A stretch of DNA of 17,887 nucleotides from Holophagales bacterium (GCA_031281385.1 JAITFL010000059.1:1-17887); one strand, 5' to 3'; positions 1-7,911 are shown, counted from the stretch's first letter. Notes: a model not told the origin generated them from the sequence alone. Numbers and translations: made by a program.

Positions 1-132
1 GGTTTTGAATGTGCCGTGGCCCCCGCTTTGTCCGAGCCAAAAAAGATGGAGCTGGAACTGTTCCTAGAAAAAAGCGTAGAGAGGCTGAAAACAAAGCCAT
101 GGCTGGGGAAGACCGCTGAAATTGACAATTAG
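1..132 (+). CDS. C-terminal end of an unidentified protein (partial)
   Basis: An open frame runs from the first base of the window to a TAG at 130-132 and gives 43 residues. The tail is charged and helical-looking (KKMELELFLEKSVERLKTKP) and ends in AEIDN. Lysine, glutamate and leucine codons with mixed third positions look like genuine coding sequence, and the frame closes just before a promoter-like element. No family can be recognised from this fragment. The rest of the gene lies outside the window. It could also be chance reading of a non-coding stretch, but the amphipathic composition argues for a true C-terminus. Confidence 0.55.
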   Translation, partial: GFECAVAPALSEPKKMELELFLEKSVERLKTKPWLGKTAEIDN

Positions 133-145
133 CGGACTTTATAAT
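116..145 (+). promoter_or_regulatory. Putative sigma70-type promoter of the PEP carboxykinase gene
   Basis: A perfect TATAAT at 140-145 is preceded by CTGAAA (116-121, 4 of 6 to TTGACA) with an 18-bp spacer. A start near 151 would leave a leader of about 40 nt carrying the Shine-Dalgarno-like CGGAGA at 178-183. A consensus TTGACA also occurs at 122-127, but only 12 bp from the -10, too close to pair with it. Confidence 0.5.
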
Positions 146-188
146 TTGATCGCCTGCCGCTAAAATTGTCTTTTTATCGGAGACCAAC

Positions 189-1838
189 ATGGCAACCATT
201 GGCGCCTACCCTGGCAGGGAAATGTTTTCACAGATCATGTCCCAGATGAGGACAACGGTGGAAACCTCATTCTACGGAAACAATGTGAAACCAGTGGAGA
301 ACGTGACAGAGGCGTACCAACTTGCGATGGCAGCGCCTGGCACGGTCGTCCTTGACGGGATGCCTGTATATCGCCCCGAGGCGCTCGGACTGCCATCCGA
401 CGCAAAAGTGCTGCTGATGAACGACGGTGCCGTTTCTGGCAGGGCGGCCGCCGCCAGGCGAATCCTTGGGTGGCCTGGCGTCAATAAGGACGACCTGATG
501 GCCAAGGTCGTCGAGGCGATATACAAAACTAGGAACCGCGAAATGATAACCAGCCAAGCGCTGGTTGGGCTCGACGAAGACTTCATGCTCAGGGCGCGTC
601 TTGTAATCCCCGCAGACCACGCAAACATTTTGTATAGCTGGCTACTCAATTTTCAGTGGTGGGACGACGCCCACGCAGACCGCTACGCCAAATCCAAGCC
701 GTACCCAGAGGGCGACATCTTGGTTTTTTCCGACCCCGACTGGACCCACCCCGAACACCCCATGGGCCTCAGCTTCTTCGACCCCGAACACAACACCTTG
801 GCCCTGCTGGGAATGAGGTACTTCGGCGAACATAAAAAAGGCACTCTTACCTTGGCATGGAGCACGGCGGTGCGCCACGGGTACGCAAGTTGCCACGGCG
901 GACTGAAAAAGTATTCGCTGCCAGACGGCAAAGACTATGTGGCGGCGGTCTTCGGCCTGTCCGGTTCAGGCAAGAGCACGATCACACACGCCAGGCACGG
1001 CGGAAAGTACCCAATAACAATAGTCCACGACGATGCATTCATCATCAACCTGCAAGATAAATACAGCATAGCCTTAGAGCCTGGATACTTCGACAAGACG
1101 CAGGACTATCCTATGTTTTGCGAGGACAACAAGTACATCTTAACGCTGCAGAACAATGGTGCAACGATATACCCAGACGGCAAGCTGCACGTTGTGACAG
1201 AGGATCTGCGAAACGGCAATGGGCGCGCCGTCAAGAGTAGGCTTTGGAGCCCCGATAGGATAGACAAGATAAACGAACCCATCAATGGCGTTTTCTGGCT
1301 GATGAAAGACGAGACGCTGCCGCCCGTGTTAAAACTGGACGGCCCAAGCCTGGGGTCCGTATTCGGAGCCACACTGGCAACCAAGAGGACTTCCGCCGAG
1401 AGGCTTGCCTTGGGCGTTGATCCCAATGCCTTAGTCGTGGAGCCATTCGCCAACCCATTCCGAACGTACCCACTCTCCACGGACTACCAGAGGTTTAAGT
1501 CTTTGTTCGAAGATGGGGTGGAATGCTATGCACTAAACACCGGATTCTTCATGGGAACAAAGGTAAAGCCCGCTGACACATTGGGCATCCTTGAACAAAT
1601 AATAGAGAGGAAGGCCAACTTTAAGCCGTGGGGGCCCTTCAACGACGTCTTGGAGCTTGATTGGCCTGGATTCAAAGCCGACCTGGGTGACAAAGCGTAC
1701 CGCAACGAATTTTCAAAGCGCCTCTCCGACAGAATCTCCTTTGTCAAGTCCAGAGAAACAGAGTTGGGCGGCAATGACAGATTGCCAAAAGACGCTCTCG
1801 ATGCCCTGACCCTGCTTTTGGGAAAACTGGGGAACTGA
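189..1838 (+). CDS. pckA: Phosphoenolpyruvate carboxykinase, ATP-type, divergent
   Basis: The likely reaction is oxaloacetate + ATP to PEP + CO2 + ADP in the cytoplasm, the entry step of gluconeogenesis, or the reverse as CO2 fixation in anaerobes. What is seen: a kinase-1a P-loop GLSGSGKS (residues 256-263), an Asp pair (HDDAF, 281-282), an EHKKG lysine region (214-218) and a CHGG histidine (236). The last three match the Mn-binding Lys, His and Asp of E. coli PckA in order and spacing. A GR at 84-85 fits the substrate-binding arginine region, and NGNGRAV (342-348) fits the arginine near the triphosphate. The C-terminal part (EPFANPFRTYPL, then NTGFFMGTKVKPADT) is typical of a longer variant of the family. 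At 549 residues it is slightly longer than the usual 520-540. The start is supported by CGGAGA at 178-183. It appears monocistronic. Regulation is not evident. Family assignment is confident; ATP rather than another phosphoryl donor is inferred. Confidence 0.85.
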   Translation: MATIGAYPGREMFSQIMSQMRTTVETSFYGNNVKPVENVTEAYQLAMAAPGTVVLDGMPVYRPEALGLPSDAKVLLMNDGAVSGRAAAARRILGWPGVNKDDLMAKVVEAIYKTRNREMITSQALVGLDEDFMLRARLVIPADHANILYSWLLNFQWWDDAHADRYAKSKPYPEGDILVFSDPDWTHPEHPMGLSFFDPEHNTLALLGMRYFGEHKKGTLTLAWSTAVRHGYASCHGGLKKYSLPDGKDYVAAVFGLSGSGKSTITHARHGGKYPITIVHDDAFIINLQDKYSIALEPGYFDKTQDYPMFCEDNKYILTLQNNGATIYPDGKLHVVTEDLRNGNGRAVKSRLWSPDRIDKINEPINGVFWLMKDETLPPVLKLDGPSLGSVFGATLATKRTSAERLALGVDPNALVVEPFANPFRTYPLSTDYQRFKSLFEDGVECYALNTGFFMGTKVKPADTLGILEQIIERKANFKPWGPFNDVLELDWPGFKADLGDKAYRNEFSKRLSDRISFVKSRETELGGNDRLPKDALDALTLLLGKLGN

Positions 1839-1867
1839 TCTTTCGTTATCGCCAAAACCGCCTTTTT

Positions 1868-1921
1868 ATTCCAATTCTAAATAGAATTAGCCATGATTCT
1901 ATTTTGAATTAGAATTGGAAT
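1868..1921. promoter_or_regulatory. Interleaved inverted repeat upstream of metK, probable operator
   Basis: ATTCCAATTCTAA (1868-1880) is the exact reverse complement of 1909-1921 (13 bp). Nested inside, ATAGAAT (1881-1887) pairs with ATTCTAT (1896-1902), and AATTCTA/TAGAATT (1873-1879 and 1882-1888) form another palindrome. The hexamer ATTCTA or its complement therefore occurs four times (1874, 1882, 1896, 1910) in alternating orientation. The block is strikingly AT-rich for this genome. The right arm occupies the spacer of the metK promoter, so binding there would block RNA polymerase. It lacks a GC-rich stem and a U-tract, so a terminator is unlikely. The regulator is unknown. Confidence 0.6.
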
Positions 1922-1932
1922 TAAGCTATCAT
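1904..1932 (+). promoter_or_regulatory. metK promoter
   Basis: TTGAAT (1904-1909) and TATCAT (1927-1932) are separated by 17 bp, a near-consensus sigma70-type promoter. The spacer contains the right arm of the inverted repeat at 1868-1921. A start near 1939 gives a leader of about 30 nt with a strong Shine-Dalgarno. Confidence 0.6.
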
Positions 1933-1968
1933 TGATGAATAGCGGAATCTTTCATGGGGGGAGCCCAA

Positions 1969-3111
1969 ATGACCAACTTGAACAAACACCTGTTTACTTC
2001 CGAGAGTGTCACCGAGGGACACCCCGACAAAATGGCCGATCAAATATCCGACGCCATCCTGGATTGCGCCCTAGCGGATGACCCCAATAGCCGCGTGGCT
2101 TGCGAAACCCTGTTAACCACGGGGCTGGTCTTGGTGGCTGGCGAGATGACCACCAAGACTTATATTCCTGTGGCCGAAGTGGTGCGTAGCGTAGTGCGCG
2201 ACATCGGCTACAACAGTCAGACTATGGGATTCGACTGGGCGACCTGCGCCGTCCTAACGGCGATTGACAAGCAATCGCCCGACATAGCGATGGGCGTTGA
2301 TTCAGGCGGCGCCGGAGACCAGGGCCTTATGTTTGGGTTTGCCTGCGATGAAACGCCCGATCTGATGCCGGCCCCAATCTACTTTGCCCACTTGCTGTCA
2401 AAAAGGCTCTCAACGGCCCGCAGACAAAACATCCTGCCCTGGCTAAGGCCCGACGGCAAAAGCCAAGTGACGGTCGAATATGACGGCGGCAAAGTTGTAC
2501 GCATAGACACCGTGGTAATCTCCACCCAGCACGATGACAAGATTACACAAAAAGAAATATATGACGGAGTGCTGGCCAACGTGATAAAGCCCGCCCTGCC
2601 GGCCAGCTTGCTGGACAAAGACACCAAATTTTATGTCAACCCCACGGGGCGCTTTGTGATAGGCGGCCCCATGGGCGACGCAGGACTGACTGGCCGCAAG
2701 ATCATCGTGGACACGTATGGCGGCAGCGGCAGGCACGGCGGCGGCGCCTTTTCGGGGAAAGACCCTAGCAAGGTTGACCGCTCTGCGGCCTACATGGGGC
2801 GCTACATCGCCAAAAACATAGTGGCGGCAGGGTTGGCAAAGCGATGCGAAATTCAATTGGCCTACGCTATCGGCGTGGCAGAGCCGGTTTCAATTCATGT
2901 GGACACATTTGGCACCAGCCAAGTCAGCCCCGAACAAATTGAAAACGCCGTGCGCGAAGTCTTTAGCTGCACACCCGAAGCCATGATCAACGCGCTGGGC
3001 CTGCGGCGGCCAATCTTTAGGCAAACCGCCACATATGGGCATTTTGGCCGCAGCTCCTTCCCGTGGGAACAGATGGACAAAGTGGACGCCATTAAAGCCG
3101 CGATTAAATAA
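1969..3111 (+). CDS. metK: S-adenosylmethionine synthetase
   Basis: Makes S-adenosylmethionine from methionine and ATP in the cytoplasm, normally as a homotetramer. Family signatures are all present: [13 protein letters not shown] at the N-terminus with the catalytic His, [12 protein letters not shown] (ATP/methionine site), [21 protein letters not shown] (the P-loop-like region) and [20 protein letters not shown] with its Lys and Asp ligands. The 380-residue length is normal. I chose the ATG at 1969 because GGGGGGAG (1956-1963) lies just upstream. The ATG at 1954 would add five residues, MGGAQ, and has no ribosome-binding site; it overlaps the Shine-Dalgarno itself. Transcription probably starts from the promoter at 1904-1932, whose spacer carries an inverted repeat, so the gene may be repressed by an unidentified DNA-binding protein. 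It converges with the TPR gene downstream, 21 bp apart, with no obvious terminator. Confidence 0.97.
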   Translation: MTNLNKHLFTSESVTEGHPDKMADQISDAILDCALADDPNSRVACETLLTTGLVLVAGEMTTKTYIPVAEVVRSVVRDIGYNSQTMGFDWATCAVLTAIDKQSPDIAMGVDSGGAGDQGLMFGFACDETPDLMPAPIYFAHLLSKRLSTARRQNILPWLRPDGKSQVTVEYDGGKVVRIDTVVISTQHDDKITQKEIYDGVLANVIKPALPASLLDKDTKFYVNPTGRFVIGGPMGDAGLTGRKIIVDTYGGSGRHGGGAFSGKDPSKVDRSAAYMGRYIAKNIVAAGLAKRCEIQLAYAIGVAEPVSIHVDTFGTSQVSPEQIENAVREVFSCTPEAMINALGLRRPIFRQTATYGHFGRSSFPWEQMDKVDAIKAAIK

Positions 3112-3132
3112 TACACGCGCTACGGTCAGCCC

Positions 3133-4245
3133 CTAGACTCCTCCCAATCTCTTGAGGTCGGCTTTTATCTGGCTGTTTAGCCTAGAGGCAGAGTCTTTGT
3201 CTTTTGGCAGCCGCTTGGCCGCCTCTTTCAATTCTCTTATCGCTCCCGCCTTGTCCCCCTGCCCTTCCAGCAGTTGCGCCAATGCGCGGTGAGCGTGCCC
3301 CAAGCTGGGGGCCCCTCCCTCCGGCTCCTGTCTCAGGTATTTCCTCAGCAGGGCTTCGGCCCTCTTTGGCTCTTTGGAAGATGAAATTAGCCATTGGGCG
3401 GCCATATAGTGCGGATGCAGGTTTTCGGGCATTGCCTTTTCTGCGTTTGCCAGCGTCGCGTCAAACTCGGCCCATTTTTCCTCTGCGGCCAAAGACTGCG
3501 CCAGATATGCGTATGCCCTCGCGCTGTACTTGTCGTTCTCTATTGCCGCCTTTGCGAATGTTTGCGCGTCCTTTGGCCTCACGTTTTCCTTGTCCATAGC
3601 GCGTTGGGCCGCTTCAACGAAAGGCCACGCCACTTTGGGGTGTCTCTGCATGGCCTGCTTGAGGGCCGATTCGAAGCGGCTCTTGTCGCCGCTTCTGTAC
3701 GCCTCCCTCAGCGCCCTCCTAGTTTTTTGCTCTGGGTCAAGAGAGTCGAGCATGGCTCTCGCGCTGTCCGCCTTTGCCGTGTCCCCGCCGATTATGCCAG
3801 GGGCCTGCCGGTAAAAATTTGCCATGACTTCAAGAGCCACCAAATTTTTGGGATCCAGTTCCAGCGCCTTTTTCCCTGCGTCCCTGCACTCGGTGGCAAA
3901 TGACATTTTTTTTAGCGCGCCCGCCCTTGCGGCCATGAAGCCCGTCGAAGCCGACAACTGGGCCCAAGCGTCCGCCGACTGGGGCAGCAGCTTGGTGGAT
4001 TCCTTAGCCACCTTGTAGGCATCTTCGTAATCGCCAAAAGCCATCAGCACCTTGGAACGCCAAAAGTGCGCCTCCCCGTCATTCGGGTCTGCCTTTAGCC
4101 TATTCTCGACTTGAGACCGCAGTGCTTTCCACCTGCCGTTTTTTTGCAGCCCCTCCCACTCAGGATTGACGCCTGCGGCAATCGCTCCGGCCATGCACAA
4201 AAACAAAAATGCCATCCCTACTTTTGTTGCTAATCTGGCGATCAT
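3133..4245 (-). CDS. Exported tetratricopeptide-repeat protein
   Basis: A 370-residue protein with a typical signal peptide (short basic start, hydrophobic residues 9-24, likely cleavage after AIAA), so periplasmic or envelope-attached. The rest is alpha-helical solenoid. TPR-like units are visible around residues 57-90 (GEAHFWRSKVLMAFGDYEDA), 122-150, 228-270, 275-305 and 317-350 (HRALAQLLEGQGDKAGAIREL). The motif FYRQAPGIIGGDTAKA (residues 144-159) recurs in bacterial TPR proteins of unknown role. Such proteins usually scaffold envelope complexes; no partner can be named here. The start at 4245 is supported by GGCGGAGA in the coding direction 8 bases upstream. It is divergent from the outer-membrane protein gene, which hints at an envelope link but does not prove one. 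Confidence 0.85.
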   Translation of the reverse strand: MIARLATKVGMAFLFLCMAGAIAAGVNPEWEGLQKNGRWKALRSQVENRLKADPNDGEAHFWRSKVLMAFGDYEDAYKVAKESTKLLPQSADAWAQLSASTGFMAARAGALKKMSFATECRDAGKKALELDPKNLVALEVMANFYRQAPGIIGGDTAKADSARAMLDSLDPEQKTRRALREAYRSGDKSRFESALKQAMQRHPKVAWPFVEAAQRAMDKENVRPKDAQTFAKAAIENDKYSARAYAYLAQSLAAEEKWAEFDATLANAEKAMPENLHPHYMAAQWLISSSKEPKRAEALLRKYLRQEPEGGAPSLGHAHRALAQLLEGQGDKAGAIRELKEAAKRLPKDKDSASRLNSQIKADLKRLGGV

Positions 4246-4376
4246 AGTATTGTCTCCGCCCAGCGCAGTCCGATTATTTTACCCGCATTTTCCATTCTTT
4301 TGCTTTCCCTATTAGTCCCTTGTTTTTTGGTACAGCGGAATGGTGATCGAAATCAAAATTGCAGATGCCGTCAAGC

Positions 4377-4404
4377 TTGGCAAGGCCGCGCCTGACGGTA
4401 TAAT
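4377..4404 (+). promoter_or_regulatory. Promoter of the outer-membrane protein gene
   Basis: TTGGCA (4377-4382) and a perfect TATAAT (4399-4404) are 16 bp apart. Transcription would begin near 4411, which decides the start codon: the upstream in-frame ATG at 4340 would lie outside this transcript, whereas ATG 4424 follows AGGAG at 4413-4417. Confidence 0.7.
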
Positions 4405-4423
4405 TTACAAACAGGAGAAAACA

Positions 4424-4996
4424 ATGAGAACATCAGCCCTCGCCCTGCCCTTCGCTTTGGCCTTCGGAGTGTTTGTCGTGCAAACGGCTCCGCTCAATGC
4501 ACAAGAACCTCAAAAACTCAATTCTGGATTGCAGACCGCCGTATTAGTCCCTGTTGGCAAATACAGTGACAGCTATGTTCTGGGTGGCAATCTGACTTAC
4601 TTCGTGGAAAAATTTTGGGGGCAGAACGCAGTCCGTGGCCGAATAGGCGTCTCTTACCACAGGCCGTCTGCGCCGGAGTTTGGCATGAGCGCAGGGAGCA
4701 ATTCTTTCTTGACGGGCATAAATATTGACTGGCTGCACAGTTTTGGTTCAAGCGGCATGGGCTTTTATACTTCCGCCGGCCTTGGCTTTGTGCGCTACAA
4801 GAGCACCATCCAGCTGTATGTGGACAACAATTATTTCGCCAGCGACGAGGTCTCCGGCAACGAATTGACTTTTGATCTAGCCCTTGGATATAGAATCAGC
4901 AGGCATTTCAGCATAGAAGCCGGACACGCTTTTTCGCTTAAGAATGACGCGGATTGGCCGCGCGTAATAGGATTGGCTTTAGGCTATCGCTTTTGA
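4424..4996 (+). CDS. Small outer-membrane beta-barrel protein, OmpX/OmpA-barrel-like
   Basis: A 190-residue exported protein. The signal peptide covers residues 1-26 (MRTSALALPFALAFGVFVVQ followed by a polar end, cleavage likely after LNA). The mature part consists of alternating hydrophobic/polar strands rich in Gly, Tyr and Phe (for example VRGRIGVSYH, SSGMGFYTSAGLGFVRY, LTFDLALGYRIS) and ends GLALGYRF. A terminal Phe after alternating hydrophobics is the usual recognition signal for the outer-membrane assembly machinery. Size and strand count suit an eight-stranded barrel. Function (adhesion, structural or small-molecule passage) cannot be told. The start was chosen from AGGAG at 4413-4417, six bases ahead, and from the promoter position; an ATG at 4340 is open in frame but rejected. 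It converges on the 833-residue gene. Confidence 0.8.
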   Translation: MRTSALALPFALAFGVFVVQTAPLNAQEPQKLNSGLQTAVLVPVGKYSDSYVLGGNLTYFVEKFWGQNAVRGRIGVSYHRPSAPEFGMSAGSNSFLTGINIDWLHSFGSSGMGFYTSAGLGFVRYKSTIQLYVDNNYFASDEVSGNELTFDLALGYRISRHFSIEAGHAFSLKNDADWPRVIGLALGYRF

Positions 4997-5007
4997 CATT
5001 TAAACCG

Positions 5008-5017
5008 CTTGCAAAAC
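5008..5017 (+). repeat. Dispersed motif copy A (core only)
   Basis: CTTGCAAAAC, identical to the core of the dispersed motif found at 7664, 13782 and 14163 (one change in the 16001 copy). The upstream half (ATNGAG) is not conserved here, so this copy could be partial or coincidental. It points rightwards and faces copy B across the 833-residue gene. Confidence 0.4.
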
Positions 5018-5133
5018 GTTAGCAGAGCTCCTGAACGACTCACACGCAAAAACTGGCAGGCCCCCAAATATATGCCGCTTGAATCAACGCCGCTCTCTGA
5101 AGTCCCCATGGGCGCATAAAGAATTATCTGTTA

Positions 5134-7635
5134 TCACGGATTGCTCACGCCGCAGGAAAATATAGGCCTGGCGCGGTATTCGCGCCGCATCGCTGCAATT
5201 AGAGAATCCGGATCAAGGCTTCGCTTATGCCGTGTCTCTCCTTTCGGCAGCACTCTCGCCGCGAGCCACTTTTTGCCCAATTCGGCCTTGCCTCTTTTGT
5301 TGGCTATCTGGGCAAGCTGCGTCTGTACTTCGCCGGAGGGTATCTTTTCCATGAATTCGGCGAATAGCTTTTCCGCCTCTGCGTCTTGGTCTGTCGCTAA
5401 CAGGGCTTCAACGAGGGGGCTCAGTATGGCCAGTACGTCGTCGTCTGTATTTGGGTACTTGTTTTCCCACCAGTACAGCCAATAGTTCCAGTAAGGAGTC
5501 GCGGTGCCTATGATGAAGTCCCATTCCTTATATTTCAGTGCTTCCTTGTTTATCTGCCCGATGATCCGTGCGTTGGCCCGTGGGTTGAATAATAATTCAT
5601 CACTCGGCACCGGGGTCAAATTTGACAGTGTGTCCATCAGGGATTTTTTGCCGCCAGCCAACTCGTTCAGACTGAACCAGAGCGGGTAGTTCACGATGTA
5701 CGCTGGGTCGCGCTTGATCATCTCTTCGACTGGATAGATGAGCCTGTTCGCCGTCCTTTTCATCATAGGGGACTGGGAGGCCAGATCAAGGTATCGAATG
5801 TGCTGCAGCAACAGCACGTATCTGTAGCGGCCGTTTTCGAGAAACTCTTCCAGTATCCTTGCTATTGATCCCCATATTATCCTGTCGTCCTCTTCAGGCA
5901 GCATGGGCTTTTCGGGCTGGGCCAAATTGAACCTCGCCATCCGCTTATTTGCCAGCTGCAAGTATTCCGTCAGCAGGTCGGCTTCAATGTGGGCGTTCCT
6001 TGGGTACATCTTTCTGAATTTTTCGTATTCCTCAATCTTGGAAACGACGCCGTTGCGCTTCGCCATCGCTCTGATCGAGTCATCGGACGGCGGCTCCTCG
6101 GTGTAGTCGAACATTCTGTTCTTGCCGTCGTACAGGCCCCAGCCGGGCTTGAAGTGGGCGAACTGCGGGACGTTTTTTTGCTTCTCTACTTTTACCTGCG
6201 CTGGAAACGAATCAAGGGAATACGAGGTTATTTCTTTGATGAATGCATCAGATATATCGTGGCTGTCGTCTTCTTCTATCACTATCCAAGAAATGTCTGC
6301 GCTGTCTGAGGACACGTTGTTCTTAGCGTTTTTATATCTTTCGATATCTATGTCGCGCCAGCGGGCGGCAACGGATGCTGCACCTGGCTGGTTTGCGTTG
6401 GCTAGGTTTGTGGCCAGTCCGATGGCCCAGTCTAATTGGGGCTTGCAGTCGTCGCCAGACCACTCAACGAACTTCATGAGTATCTGCTCGGCTTTGTAAT
6501 CGTCACCGCGCCTTAAATAGATGTAAATCAACTGGCTGGCTGGGTAAAATGCGTCGGCCTTTCGAGTTGGCTCCCAAAATTTGCCCGCTGCATCCGTGCG
6601 GCTTTTGATCTTAGCTTCAAATAGTTTTGAGTGGTGTTTTTCGACTTCAGAAAAATGGTCAGCATTTTCGATCAGCCTATCCAGCACCCTTCCGGGGGGC
6701 TGCTCGCCAGGCGCGAATGGCCGGGGCTCGATGGAAGAGATTAGGGGCAGTATGGCGGAGCCAGAGCCCCCTGACGCTCTTTCTAGTATTAGCCACAGTG
6801 TCCAAACTAGCAGGCTTTCGGGGAATTCTTTGATCACATCTGTCATGGAAGGCAGCAGCTGGGCCGACAAATCCCGCATCAATGGGGATAGGGACATCAG
6901 CGTGCCTGATTGCAAAAATATGTTGGCATCGGAATACATCGTTACTGTGGGCCCGCTATTTGTGTGTGTCCATGCATCCGACTTCACAACCAACTTTAGC
7001 GTGTCCGCAAAGTCAGCCCAGATTTCTTCGTCTTCCCTAGCCGTCATTGGTCTTTTCAATTCTGGAGTCTGCCGTTGGCCGGGACGGTTGGGGCGGTCGA
7101 CTGCTGGGGCCAAATATTTTTGCATCTTTCTTATGGCGATGTCGCACTGGCGGTTGAGCAGCCTGACAAGGGCATCCTCCCTGCCGGGGTTTTTTCGCAC
7201 GAATTGCTTCAGGATTTGGCTTAACTCCTGAATGTCCGCATCCCTAAGTTGTTTCAGCAATACTTCTTCTGTGGGCGGCTCAGTGCTGGTGAATGCGATC
7301 TGGCCGCGCCTGTCCACCACCCACCACCTTGGTTCAAGGGGCCAGCCCCATTTCTGCATTGACGCAGGCATGTGGCTGCTGTCCAGCCAGTCTGTCCTAG
7401 AGCCAAACGTGTTGGTGAGTCTATCAAATATCTCGGGGTTCTCAGCTATCGCTCTTGCAAGTGCTGGAGCCATTTTCCCATCCACTACGTCATAAATGAA
7501 AACTGCGCCGTTTAACTTGGCGTCCGCAAGGGCGCGGTCTAGCACCCTCTGGGATGCGACCAAGCCCTGGTCTTGGCAAAAAAGCAATGATGATGCCGTC
7601 CAAACCAAGGCGGGGAGAAACAATTGGTAGTGCAT
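5134..7635 (-). CDS. Large exported protein of unknown function, two tandem modules
   Basis: No family recognised. The 833 residues begin with a signal-peptide-like stretch (MHYQLFLPALVWTASSLLFC); the Cys is preceded by Phe, so this is not a proper lipobox. The remainder appears to be one long module present twice, about residues 43-430 and 445-795. Matching landmarks: GAVFIYDVVDGK with ADISWIVIEEDD; STEPPTEEVLLKQL with YTEEPPSDDSIRAM; FVRKNP with FRKMYP; RPMTAREDEEIWADFADTLK with KPMLPEEDDRIIWGSIARIL; VIKEFPESLL then LWLILERASGG with MIKRDPAYIV then LWFSLNELAGG; and DYKAEQILMKFVE with DAEAEKLFAEFME. The start of each module looks like a strand-helix thioredoxin-like fold without a CxxC; the rest is helical, TPR-like. 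GGAGG at 7642-7646 with 6-base spacing fixes the start. It has its own promoter. Probably periplasmic or surface-associated. Confidence 0.85.
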   Translation of the reverse strand: MHYQLFLPALVWTASSLLFCQDQGLVASQRVLDRALADAKLNGAVFIYDVVDGKMAPALARAIAENPEIFDRLTNTFGSRTDWLDSSHMPASMQKWGWPLEPRWWVVDRRGQIAFTSTEPPTEEVLLKQLRDADIQELSQILKQFVRKNPGREDALVRLLNRQCDIAIRKMQKYLAPAVDRPNRPGQRQTPELKRPMTAREDEEIWADFADTLKLVVKSDAWTHTNSGPTVTMYSDANIFLQSGTLMSLSPLMRDLSAQLLPSMTDVIKEFPESLLVWTLWLILERASGGSGSAILPLISSIEPRPFAPGEQPPGRVLDRLIENADHFSEVEKHHSKLFEAKIKSRTDAAGKFWEPTRKADAFYPASQLIYIYLRRGDDYKAEQILMKFVEWSGDDCKPQLDWAIGLATNLANANQPGAASVAARWRDIDIERYKNAKNNVSSDSADISWIVIEEDDSHDISDAFIKEITSYSLDSFPAQVKVEKQKNVPQFAHFKPGWGLYDGKNRMFDYTEEPPSDDSIRAMAKRNGVVSKIEEYEKFRKMYPRNAHIEADLLTEYLQLANKRMARFNLAQPEKPMLPEEDDRIIWGSIARILEEFLENGRYRYVLLLQHIRYLDLASQSPMMKRTANRLIYPVEEMIKRDPAYIVNYPLWFSLNELAGGKKSLMDTLSNLTPVPSDELLFNPRANARIIGQINKEALKYKEWDFIIGTATPYWNYWLYWWENKYPNTDDDVLAILSPLVEALLATDQDAEAEKLFAEFMEKIPSGEVQTQLAQIANKRGKAELGKKWLAARVLPKGETRHKRSLDPDSLIAAMRREYRARPIFSCGVSNP

Positions 7636-7663
7636 TCGTTACCTCCGATGGGAATAATTGTGG

Positions 7664-7682
7664 GTTTTGCAAGCACCTCAAT
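7664..7682 (-). repeat. Dispersed motif copy B
   Basis: Reading on the minus strand: ATTGAGGTGCTTGCAAAAC, a full match to ATNGAGNNNMTTGCAAAAC. It lies in the leader of the 833-residue gene, between its promoter and its ribosome-binding site, so it would be transcribed. Confidence 0.6.
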
Positions 7683-7685
7683 AGA

Positions 7686-7715
7686 ATAATAGAATGGTGC
7701 AGGCGCAGAGGGCAA
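7686..7715 (-). promoter_or_regulatory. Putative promoter of the 833-residue protein gene
   Basis: On the minus strand TTGCCC (7715-7710) and TATTAT (7691-7686) are 18 bp apart. A start near 7679 leaves a 40-45 nt leader ending in a strong GGAGG. The match is moderate and the neighbourhood is AT-rich, so the exact hexamers are uncertain. Confidence 0.45.
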
Positions 7716-7747
7716 GGTTTAGCTCATTTTTTGTCATTTTCTTCTGG

Positions 7748-7853
7748 CGGTGGAAGTGAGCATCCCCATCTTCGCGGAGCCGTCAGGCATGGGACACGTC
7801 AATCGGAGTGCCTGCTTCCACCGTCATTGTTTGGACTTTCCTAGGCGCCTAGG
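7748..7853. other. Gene-free stretch with nested inverted repeats and a palindrome
   Basis: No gene is supported between 7683 and 7885. It holds a 9-bp inverted repeat, CGGTGGAAG (7748-7756) with CTTCCACCG (7815-7823), enclosing a smaller CCCAT/ATGGG pair (7764-7768 with 7789-7793). Then comes a perfect 14-bp palindrome, CCTAGGCGCCTAGG (7840-7853). Either strand could fold into a rod-like RNA of about 80 nt. I checked by eye for signature motifs of SRP RNA, RNase P RNA, 6S RNA and common riboswitches and found none that fits. Confidence 0.35.
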
Positions 7854-7885
7854 GTACTTTGGACTCAGTAGCCCACGTGTAGCCC

Positions 7886-7911
7886 AAAAAAAGACCCCTC
7901 AAAGAGGGGTC
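7886..7911 (-). terminator. Rho-independent terminator of the tRNA operon
   Basis: Reading on the minus strand: an 8-bp stem GACCCCTC/GAGGGGTC (7911-7904 and 7900-7893) with a 3-nt loop, followed by seven T residues (7892-7886). On the plus strand no U-tract follows, so it acts for the minus strand, 31 bases after the tRNA-Cys CCA end. Confidence 0.9.

Noticed and set aside
122..145. TTGACA and TATAAT as a promoter pair
   Set aside because: The two perfect hexamers are only 12 bp apart, too close for a sigma70-type polymerase; CTGAAA at 116-121 fits the spacing better.
1868..1921. Terminator or SAM riboswitch ahead of metK
   Set aside because: The stem is AT-rich with no U-tract, the region is far too short for known SAM riboswitches and their conserved cores are absent.
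4340..4423. Upstream ATG for the outer-membrane protein
   Set aside because: It would put 28 residues ahead of a clear signal peptide and lies upstream of the predicted transcription start; ATG 4424 has AGGAG.
7573..7635. Lipoprotein signal on the 833-residue protein
   Set aside because: Cys20 is preceded by Leu-Leu-Phe; a lipobox needs a small residue directly before the Cys.
7700..7860. RNase P, SRP or 6S RNA gene
   Set aside because: The minus strand shows GGAAAGTCC (7841-7833) and the plus strand GTCAGG, which recall RNase P and SRP cores, but the other conserved blocks are missing or in the wrong order and the space is too short for RNase P.
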